The notes under the pieces were generated by a model. The model saw only the letters and a list, made by a program, of their open reading frames with translations, ran no database searches and had not been told where the DNA came from. The position numbers and the translations under genes are program-made. Source: Diplonema papillatum (taxonomy: Eukaryota > Euglenozoa > Diplonemea > Diplonemida > Diplonemidae). Taken from it: a stretch of 64,000 nt of DNA. Each line of letters starts with the position of its first letter. The stretch's first letter is position 1. Where the stretch lies: NCBI GenBank assembly GCA_030068145.1, contig JAPJBO010000013.1, forward strand, positions 248,001-312,000. The letters are read 5' to 3'. Positions 51,201 through 62,100 of the stretch are shown here, piece after piece.

Positions 51201-54200
51201 GCTTCAGGAAGGCGTTACGGAAACAGTCAATGTCGCTCCCCGAAATAGGCAAAGCCCCCTGATTCTGTTAACGTTCGTTAACAGGCCGAAAACCCTCCTT
51301 TTTTGGCTGTGTTGCATCAAATACGCAGTTCCGCAGCTTTTTGGCCGTAAATTCGGTGTCATGCCACAGTGGAGGTGATGTGTAATACCCGGAGTACGGT
51401 CACCGCCTTGGGCGAAAATGTCAAAAAACACGAATCACGCTCGTTTGGCTGGGCCGTGGTGGTACCTCGGCCCGGGGGTTCTCACATGACAAGAAACTTC
51501 GACCTACAGAAGAACCCCGAATGAGCGGTTCGGGTGTGCAAATGCCAAGCGTGCTTACAGCAACCGTTTGTTTGCCAAAAGCCGAGTGTCTTGCAGATCA
51601 CGTGACTTTCTCTCGTAGGTAGGTACAAACCCCAGGTTCCTCATGAAATTGCAACCAAACACTTGTTATAACAAGCAATCACTTGTGTTATATAACCAGG
51701 GGTTAAGTTAGGATTTTCTTTTTAGCTCTATTCCCGGTTTTCCCGGTTTTTGCCTGTCAGCGCTGCACTGCGGTTCGGACGCGTTCCCGGCCCTCATTCG
51801 CATCCCCGGGGCCACGTTTCCGGCCTGCGGCGGCATCGGCCTTCGGCCGCGCCTCCTTGCCCTACACATGTACCCGCCATTTCACCAGCGATGCTGCAAC
51901 GTGGTAACACCATGCCGCTGCGCCCAAGCGTGCCCGCTCAGTTGCAAAACAGAGAACGGGAGAAGCCTACAGGTGCAACAAGTAAACTGCAAGTCAGGGG
52001 AGGAAACAGCAGAGACCCAAACAGGGAGGTAGACGATGGCTTCGGAATCTTTGTTTACGTGTAGCAATACCGCTGGTCATCAGATCCACCAGCTCTTTTC
52101 ACAACTCTTTCTCAGGGTCATGGCGTGTTCTTGGGCAGCTTTGAGGTCTTCGAGAGACGTATATGCAAGCTTTCTTTCCCCAGAAGTAAAGGTCTCTACG
52201 TACGAGGAAAGAACGTCATTTGGAATGCCATCCGCGGTGCAGAATAGTAGTGCACTGCAGCAGTGCAGTGTAGTAGTGAACAAGCCGGTTCCGGGCTGGG
52301 GCGAATTCCACTTTTTTTTTTTTTCCAAAACCGGGTTTAGCCGAAAGCCGGTTTTGGAAACCGGAAAACCGGCCCTAACTTAAACCCTGTATATAACAAG
52401 CAATCACTTGTTATATAACAAGTGACCACTTGTTACATCACTTGTTAGAAATATAACTAGTTATGTCCCAAAAAAAACAGCTAACAAGTGCGTCGTGTAG
52501 CCATAGAGAGAGATAGAGAGGAAAAGAGCGCCAGAGAGAAAAGAAAAGATAACGTTATCTTCCGGAAAAGAAGGGTTACTGAGCCAATTCACCCACCCCC
52601 TGATCGAGCGTAATCGAGTATAATATAGTGTAATCGAGTGTAGTAGACTGTAATCGAGTGTAGTAGAGTGTAGTAGAGTGTAGTAGAGTGTAGTCGAGCG
52701 TTGTAGAGTGTGATCGAAATAGACACTAGTATTTTGGGTTCGACCACTGGTGGACCCCTGGCTGACCCATGAGCGACCATGTTGACCACTGTCTGGCCCA
52801 AAAAGTGCCAAGCACAAGCATACGAGGGACGGAAACCGCAGGTGTGGGCCTTCACCGTGGTGGAGCCAGGCTAGATTCGGGGTGGCGCCCTGGGAGGGAC
52901 AGGGACGGGGGTAGTCACGCCTTAGTCCCAGGGCCTCTCCCCACCCATCTGTATGTGTTCTCCTGGTCATCGCTACCGCGCTGACCTTTCCCTCAAAGCC
53001 CGCTGCCCACTGCCCTACAAGAGACATGCTTTGCACTCTCTGAATGCCCATTGACTGTGCTCCGCTTCAGCCGACTGCTTTGGAAGAGGTACTGTGCTCC
53101 GTTTGGTGCCGACTGCCCTGCCAGAGACGTGCTTGCAGACAGAGGTCGGCCGCCGCTACTTTGGTTTTCTCTCGCGTCTTCCCAGCTCCGCCACCTTCCC
53201 AGAGGCTTGGGGAGAGCCACGTGCTCCGGCTGTAAGGGACGAGACCGAGGTGCGACGCTGGCCCCGGTCGCAATCTGTATGTGCCGGCCGGCCCGCAACC
53301 GCAACCACATTCGCTTGTGCCCACACACCAGCTCTTCTTATCGAGCTAGCGATCCAGCTAAGGAGCACAACCGAGGATCCGAGGCGGAATCATGCCCCAC
53401 AGTGGCCGTACGAGAGCAGACAGCGATGAAGGCCGCAGGGACAGGGTGTGTCAGCCACAATAACGGCAGGTTCCTCCCGCAGACGTACTACCCATCGGAA
53501 TGTGACAGCGCAAGTAGGCTCGATGGAAGCACGACGTGAAGATATGCTCCAGTACACAAGCGGAGCTTTGCGCGATTGCACTCGTAGCAACCGCGATCGC
53601 GAACACCTCGTCACCCCTACTCCGCAAGTGGTGGTGCGACAGCAAGAGCGCGATCGCAAGGGCTGCGAGCGAGAGGAGAGGAGACCCGCTGGCAGCCGTC
53701 CTGAAAGACGTTCCGGAGATCACGTGGGCGAAGGGACACGCGCAGAACACCGCCATCAACGCCGCCGATGCAGCCGCCACAGCCGCCTACAAGACACGCA
53801 GCCGGTATGACCTAGAGTGGAGCTACCACGCAGCCGGGATCACGCACGTGTGCGCGCACGAAGAAGAAGACTATGTGCAGATGGACGAACCGGGGCGTTT
53901 TGTAAGGAAGACGCGAGAACACATACGGGACACGGGCCTGCGACGGCGGCTACTGCAGGATGGAACCCCCGCTGCCCTGCTAAACCCGTGCATCCTTGCC
54001 GGTCTACGAAAATGTCACGGCGCCACCGACATACTGCAGGCCCTAGTGCGGCGGGCGATCATGCCACGACACACGAGGCGACAGTGCACGGTACCAGGAT
54101 GTCAGCAGCCGGGAAACGCAGACCACGTCCTCACAGCCAACGACGCGGCTCACCTCCAGAGCTTTTCAGAACCCGCTGGGCTTGAAACCATCTACGGTAG

Positions 54201-57200
54201 AGAACCGAAGCTAAATGATGTGCTGATCGAATTCTCGCGGTGCAACAAAGCTGCAATGAAGAGCGTCTGCGAGCGGGTACGAGTACAAGAGTCGGAAGAC
54301 AAAGCCGCAGAGTGGGCCAACTGGCTGAGAAGCGAATTGAGCACCCGGTAAGAGGGCGAGCAAACTGGTTTTCGGCATCTTATTTCTTATTTTCTTTCTC
54401 TATCTAAAGCGCGTCACCAAAACTCCTTGCCAAACAAACAAAGGTCGCAAGACACCAAACTGATCGTCCTTCGGGATCGACGGTAACACAAAAAACCACA
54501 AACCGACGGAGACCCCAAAGCCTTTTCCAACCTTTCCAATTCCCTCCAAGCTAGACCATTATACAACGACCCCCCCCCCCTTCCTACCCTTTTTCCCTTT
54601 CCCTTTCCTAGACGACATCTTCCTCGAAGAAGACTTGATGCTAGCATCAACCATGCATGAGAGGCAGTGCTCTGCCTAAACATGAAACTAAGATTTTCCC
54701 CCCCTAAATGCAATGCTCTAGTAGCACGGGTGGTCCTGGCTGTGACAAGCTACGAACAGCCGCCTGACAAACCAGACTCACACCGCAGTCCTGTCTGCAG
54801 ACACTCAGGTTCCGCGCTGATGATGGTCCGCCTTATGTGTCCGTGGCTTAAAGAACCGAAACACGGCGCAGACGGGACCAGTGCGGTGTTGAGCACATAT
54901 CCATTTCAAGCACGTTCTTGCAATCCCCCTAAATGCAAAAAGAAGACGTGAAAATGCGAAGAATACGGAATGTACTTGGTGTCGGTCACAAACAGTGGGA
55001 CCCGGACATGGCCAGCCATTACTCATAATGGAAATGTACACCAAAGTAACAATCCGCACCCACATAGCCCATCTTGCTCTAAGAGAACCCATTTACTACG
55101 GCCACACGGAGATTCTCAAGCGAACTTTAACTCGAACAACTTCTTGCCGTACCTGAATACCCGCAAGACGTGCCCTTCAATGGAAGCTGAAGGCTTTCCA
55201 TCAATCGTAGGCCGTGCGCTTGCTAAGCAGAAACCAGCCAGCGACGTGCCAAGACGGTGCTCCCCGGCGAGACGGATCTGCTGTCGACCCGCTCTCCTCT
55301 GTGCTACAAGTCGTAGCCCCCGAAAGAAGTACCGCGCGTTTCGCAAGCCGCCGACGGCAATAGGACAGCCTCCACAACCGCACGCCCGGGGGCTCAGGGA
55401 TTCATATGGTACGATGCCAAAAGGGGGGGGGGGGGGGGGGCAGTGCTGATACTAAGCCTGAGACCCAAAACGAAGTTGCTAACCCTGGGTGGGGGTGGGT
55501 ACCCCCCCCCCTCCTGGTGCAACCCACTGTGGACCTACTGTGGGACCCACCTTAGCTAAATTCTCTAAGGTGAAATGGTGGAAAAAGTGGGTCAAAATTT
55601 TTTTTTTCGAGTGCTTTTTTGGGAGGATTTGGGCCAAAAAAAAAATTTTTTTTTCTTGGTCGGTGCTGAGGAAACCACCTTAGAGCGGTCACCACCCTGC
55701 TGCACACAGGCCCTGCAGGAGGGGGGGGGGGGGGGGGTGTTTAGGGGGGGGGGGGGTACCCACCCACCCCTCGTTGCCGTCCGGCTGACAACGATGCCGA
55801 GTTTAGGGGCCTTAGCATCAGCACTGGGGGGGGGGGGTTTGGGCGGAAAAATCCCCGCATAGTTCACCAGGGTCTGACGGGTACTGAGGCCCCATACTCT
55901 TCCTAAAACATGATTCTGCGTTCAAATGCGCCCTCAGAAGCCTCCGGAGAGCCTTCTATGATGTCCCAAATGCGATTTTGTGGGTTTTTAGGGGGTCCCC
56001 CCGTCTGCTGGCCGTAAACCGCCTTAGAAGACACATATACAACCTGATGCTGGGTCGCTTCTCTGAGCAAGATCCCAGCCCAAACACACGTTTTCGGCGT
56101 TCTCTAGCACTCTCCAGGTGCATTCGACCCTCGGGCTTCGTGGTTTCTTTCACTCACAGGTGTTCCGGGACGTGCAAAGATAAGGAGAATGGCCCCCTGC
56201 ATTGGGGACAGACCGAACTACGCCCTGCCTGTCTGTACAGGCTTTGGGGTCAAATTGCACCGGCTTTGGCGCCATATGCACCGTTTCGGGCTTCGTTTGT
56301 GCTGCTTTGGGGTCCACTAAGAACTCTGGTCTGATTTGCGGGACGCTTTCCTCGGTTTTGGCGCCCACTTTCACTGTTCTAAGGCCTGTTCAGGCTTCTA
56401 CCTGCATCATTTTATGCTATTCTGGTGATTCTGCAAGGCTTGGTGAACGAAGTAGGACAAGCGTTGTAAGCGAAGAGGTCACGTTAAGAGCCGATCATCA
56501 GCCGTTCTCAATCGTCGTCGAAGCGGTTGACTACGACGCGTTCACTTCATGATTTTGAAGCAGGCTTCACCGCTTTCAGGGCAGGCTTTCAGAGCTTTCC
56601 TGGCAATGTCTTCCCTTCTGGCATCTTTCTCACCCACGGCTGCAAAGTGCTTCTGCTGGATGACTTTGCACAGGCGGCACATGACCCGAGGGATGTGTGG
56701 CAAGCTCTCTCTGTGCAGTGAGCTTGGTCAGACAAACTGTGTGGCGCACACACCCGCCATGGTCGGCAGTATCACCTGGGTCACAGTTTGAGTCCTGTTC
56801 CGAGACCCGCTCACGGTGAAGTGGCGTCTACTGGGTCGCTTCCTCTCCAGCTTCGGCGCAAAGTCTGCACCACTGGATGCACTTTGAACGGTGAAAGTGG
56901 GCGCCAAAACCGAGCAAAGCGTCCCGCAAATCAGACCAGAGTTCTTAGTGGATCCCAAAGCAGCACAAACGAGACCAAAACGGTGCATACGGCGCCAAGG
57001 CGGCGCAATTCGACCCCAAAGCCTGTATAGACAGGCAGGGCGTGGTGCGGTGTGTAGGGTCCATTCGCCTTGTTTTTGCACACCCCGGAACACCTGCAAG
57101 CGAGCTAATTTATGAAGTCCGAGGGTCGAATGCACCTGGAGAGTGATAGAGAAGGTGAAAACGTGTGTTTAGGCCGGGATTTTGCTCCGAGGAGCGACCC

Positions 57201-59087
57201 AGCCTCAGGTTGCATATGTGTCTTCTATGGCGGTTTACGGCCAGCAGACGGGGGGACCCCCTAAAAACCCATAAAATCGCATTTGGGACATCATAGAAGG
57301 CTCTCCGGAGGCTTCTAAGGGCGTATTTGAACGCAGAATCATGTTTTAGGAAGAGTATGGGGCCGCAGTACCCGTCAGACCCTGGTGAACTATGCGGGGA
57401 TTCTTCCGCCCAAACCCCCCCCCCCCAGGCATCTTGTTAAGAACCATCCATCCATCCATCAGCCGGCTGACCCCCCCCCCCCCCTCAGGCTATTTTCACT
57501 GTGGAGGGGGGAGACGCTACCTGTCACACTCTAAGGTGGTCACCACGGTGGGCGGTCAGAAAAAAAAAATTTTTTTTTTGCCCCAAGTACCCCAAATACC
57601 ACACTTTGGAAAATTTTTGTGGGCCCACTTTTGGCAGGGAATTTTGACCATTTCACCTTAGAGAATTTGACCACCCAGCCTCCAAGGCAACTGCACTGTA
57701 GAGGGGGGGGGGGAGGGTCTGGTTTATCCGGCCATCCGGCCAAAGTGGCTGATCCTTAACAAGGGCGCTGCCCCCCCCCCCCTGAACACGAAACTAAGAT
57801 TTTCCCCCCTAGGGCTATGTAGGATGGAAACGTTGGAAACGTTTCCGTTTCCGTTTCCTTCTTTTTGGCGGTGGATGGAAACGCCGTTTCTTTTCAAAAG
57901 AAACGGCTGGTATGCCACTAGTATACTGGCTGAAGGTCCGACCGGAAATGTGTGTCGAACGGCGGACCCCGCAATCCAGTGGGAAACCATGGACAAGGTG
58001 GCTCCGAAAAAGAGGGAGGAAAGAAGCATAAGAGTTGCGACCGCGTGGAGCAGACGCAACCACACGCATCCGGTTGTGATGACTTTGAGGTCTGCAGCTC
58101 TTTATACCAATGGCTGTTGTAGCGACGATGCTCTGTTATGCGAGGCCGTTGGCCAACGCGCTGAAGACGATCGGGAAAGCACATCCGCTTCCAATAATAG
58201 GCTATACAGATACGGTCGTTCAGGACAGCGGGAGCACCGCCGCGCCACAGGCTACAAGACCGGGGTTTTTCGGCGGCGTAAGACAAAGAGGGAGTGCAAT
58301 CAGCATCAGGAGGTGAGAAGGGCACACGTATGCCGGGGCAATGTTGAACCCGCCAGAAAAGCGATGGCCACGCAGTAACGTGAGCGCTAAACATCGCTTG
58401 CCACCGTGCACCTTGCATACGACGACGGGTGGCAACCGTCACCGGAAGGGGCACCATCGGGCGGTGTTGTCGGAGCATAGACAGCGACGGCAGGAAGAAC
58501 CCCACCGACAATGCAGAAGAGGACGGCAGATTCAAAAAGCCCCACTCGGCACGGCTGCCGATACAAGTAAACATGAGAAATTGGGTTAAGCAGCAGAGGA
58601 CGAAGTGGTAGGCACAGAAGAGTGGAATCTGGTGTCAGAAAACCTCAGCATCCGCATGTGACGACATTCTGCATCATTAGCTTGTGGTTACCTATTTGCT
58701 CGTGTCAGATCGCCGATGAAAGAAAGCGGTGAGCATCAGCGACTGCTCTGCACAAACGAGACCGCGACGACACACAAGAAGGGGCCGAGCCAAGTCGAAG
58801 AACAGCCCAGGAAGGGCCCTGAAGAGTCAGAGAGCCCGCCAGAAGACGGAGGAAGAGAAGTGCCCGCTAGTAGATCAAAAGAAGAAGGTGATCCCGCCCT
58901 CTGAAAGGAAAGCCAAAATTTGGCTGGAAACGGACACACAGAAGGACCCGCGAAGTGGTATCCTATAGGACCCCTCAGCATGACCTTCCGGCGTTTCTTT
59001 TAAAAGAAACGGAAACGTTTCCGTTTCCGTTTCCGTTTCCATATTTCGAAAAAACTAAAAGAAACGGCGTTTCCATCCAACTTAGCC

Positions 59088-59130
<43 letters not shown>

Positions 59131-62100
59131 AGGGGTACCTGTAACTCGGGGCCCGGGCCCTGGAAAATTTTCCAGGGTTTTGGCCCTGAACGATTACCAA
59201 AGGAAAAACTCTCTGGTGCGAGATGCAATTCGTTTACAATTCCATTCCAGGGCCCCAGACTGTCCTTGAGCTCAACGGATTCAAAAGCGTTCAAAACCGT
59301 CCTCGGAATGTATTTTTCGACACAGCCACGAAACCTGAAGGAGGTTTTCAGGTTCTGGCAGGTCTAGCTGGCTGTCTAAAGGGTACCACGGCTCAGTCAC
59401 CCAAGGTCACAGGTGGCAAGGTGGGTGTTGAAAAAAAAAATTTTTTTTTTTGGGCCGGAATCCCTAAAAGCTCGCATTTCGGAAAGTTTTTGTCCCACAT
59501 TTTTCCCAGGGCATTTTGACCATTTCACCTTAGAGCCTCCGCCCGCTCAGCCCCTATGGTAAATGCACGACTGTGAGCTTTTTTTATCAAATTTTATCAA
59601 GTTTATTTCTTGATTTTTTCTCGTCTTGCTCTCCGCTTGTTGTGGAAGCTGCAATATTGACGATTCCATCCTTGGATGGCGTGATTACCGTGGGCCTGGA
59701 CCCTATCTGGACCCTAGCGCTAACCCGGGGCCCGGGGCCCGGGGCCCGGGCCCCGGAGACCCTGGATTTACAGGTACCCTTGCCCCCCCCCCTTTTGGCA
59801 TCGACTCATATAGAGGTAGCCCGTGACGTATCGAGACGGCGCCGGCTCGCCCGCCAGCCAGAACGGCCCCCGGCTGTGCCAACGTCAACGCCGTCGCCCT
59901 CGGTAGCGGGGTCGCGGCCCGCACTGCGTCTCCGACGGGACGACCTACGCCCGCCTTAGAAGTACGCGGTAGTAGTGAGGCGACCGGAAACTCCTCGGAG
60001 AGATGGTCCCTGCACTCCAACTCGTCTCTCTCACTCTCTTCTTCTTGACTTCATTTGACGTGGGCGGCTTTGGATTTACATCTGAACGACACCTCAGCAG
60101 AAAACAAGTTGTCCGCAACTAACAAGTAAAATAATATCACAAACTACGCACTTCTCTTTTCTCTCTGTTGCGTCAGAGCTGCGACTCAAGTGTTCTCGCG
60201 CTTCAAGGAGCGATGACCGTGAGAACATGGAAGACCGAAACGTCACATTCCTCTGCCCCTTCTCTCACGCAATGGTCGAGGCGGCCTTGCGCCGACGATA
60301 TTCTCAACAAACAACGATACCCTCATCAGAATGCTCGCCAAGCTCTTCGACCAGGTTGACGCCCACAGCATTGAGTACACGCTCGAAGTCATTGGGAAAG
60401 AACTCGGTATCCTTTTCTTTCGTGATAGCCAGTTGCAAACCCGAAAGAGAACGCTGACAGCGTGTTCGGGAGGCAGCTTCCTCACCCACGCAAATGCGTG
60501 AGGAATTCGAACCGCTTGCGTAGGACCCTCCGACACCTGAAAGCACGTCCAGGGTTTCACTTCAGAGCACGGTCACGAGAGACTCTGGTTCTTCCTTCTT
60601 CGAAATTGTCAGCGCGGTAGCGATGACAGGTGGGCGGGGAGAGGCCCCTGGGACTGCCAAGGCGTGACAGCCCCGCCCCTGTCCCTCCCAGGGAGCCGCC
60701 CCGAATATAGCCCGCCCACCTGACGGTGGAGGCCCACGCCCTTTGACTTGTTTTATGTGTTTTCTCTCTGCTCCCGCGGTGCATGAGTTTTGAAAAAGCA
60801 TCTGCTTAAACTAAACGGAAAACTGGAGGAGGTTGCCGGTTGCAAAACCTCAAAGGACACCTTTGACTTGTTGGGTGTGTCAACCCTTGCTCCAGCGAAA
60901 GTTGCATTGAGCCGTGATTTTTGTAGTTCAATGTAATCCTGACCTCTAAGTTACATTGAACCAGGACCTCTAGTTACATTGAACCGTGTTCTTTTGTGGT
61001 TACTCAGTAACTTACTGTTCAATAACTGGCACCCACTCGTTTTGTAGGCAACCCCTACGAGATCTTCGAATGGATCGAGCCGCAGTCGGTGGGCAGCGGC
61101 AGCATTGGACAAGTGCACAAGGCGAAGCTGAAGGACGGGCCTTTGGTGGCTGTGAAGGTTTGCCACCCGCTGGTCCGGGAGCGCATTGCGCTTGACTTCC
61201 ACGTCCTCAACCTCTGCGCCCGTTTCTGCGACTGGGCCATACCTTCCATTCGATGGGTCATGCTCCCGCACATGGTTTGTCACTTCCTTTCTTTGTTTTT
61301 CCTTTTCCATCGCTAGGGGCAGCAGCTGGATCCAGCCGGGCAGCGATACCTCTCCCGTGTATTGCGAGCGCAACTGTACCGAGGAAAGCCTGCTACATGG
61401 GAGCCGAGTTTCACATGTTCGACGATACTGCCGAGCCACGAGCCTACGGGTCAATGATCTCCAAAACCAAAGCACGAAGGCGTGGGACTTGGCTCACGCT
61501 GAACACGAACCTAGGGGCAGCAGCTGGATCCGGCCGAGCAGCGATACCTCTCCCGTGTAATGCGAGCGCAAGTGTACCGAGGAAAGCCTGTGAACACGGG
61601 AGCCGAGCTTCACGTGTTCGACGGTACTGCGGAGCCACGAGCCTACGGGTCACCTGGCCACTGATCTCTAAAACCAAAGCATCAAGGCGTGGTGTCCCTT
61701 GGGGCTTGGCTTACGCTGAACACGAACCTAGGGGCAGCAGCTGGATCCGGCCGAGCAGCGATACCTCTCCCGTACCGAGGAAAGCCTGCTGCACGGGAGC
61801 CGAGCTCACGTGTTCGACGGTACTGCAGAGCCACGAGCCTACAGGTCGAGTGGCTACTGATCTCCAAAACCAAAGCATCAAGGCGTTGTGTACCTTGGGG
61901 CTTGGCTCGCGCTGAACACGAACCGCGTAGAGACAGCCGCGTGATGCCCGTGTTGACCGTTACGCTCTTGCTCCACACGCCAAGTCTGCTCCCGCCATAA
62001 ACGATCGTTCAGAACTGCATTCACTTCGTTTACGTCTTGATCACTCTGTGTATCTGTCTGTTTTCTCAATCTAGAGATCCCTGGTATCGGGGACACCGAC

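Larger units (their letters stand above)
49552..52499. mobile_element. DNA element with palindrome-array ends (about 2.2 kb without nested insert)
   Basis: Ends are inverted: TACACGACGCACTTGT at 49552 and its complement ending at 52499. Inside each end lie arrays of ACTTGTTATATAACAAGT, then 49757-49832 matches the complement of 51590-51660 (GTTTGG.TGCAATTTCAT, GGAACCTGGGGTTTG, ACCTACCTACGAGAGAAA, GTGATCTGCAAGACA). The class is unknown and no catalytic motif was seen. Interior frames at 50028-50807 (+) and 50869-51252 (-) are open but unrecognised. It sits at the edge of MITE M1 and contains a hAT-like element. Confidence 0.8.
48203..60280. other. First intron of the ADCK2-like gene, about 12 kb, filled with mobile elements
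   Basis: Contains the nested elements listed below (48655-49555, 49552-52499, 53045-54495, 55826-57426, 57822-59078, 59131-59781), R-family repeats, and two decayed pieces of gene B exon 3. No intact host exon was recognised inside it. Confidence 0.75.

Noticed and set aside
50028-51252. Transposase in the palindrome-ended element
   Set aside because: Frames on both strands are open, but I found no DDE, HUH or tyrosine-recombinase pattern.
58090-58260. Reverse transcriptase remnant (PLPIIGYTDTVVQ)
   Set aside because: Single short resemblance, no other RT motif in order nearby, and frames on both strands are open.
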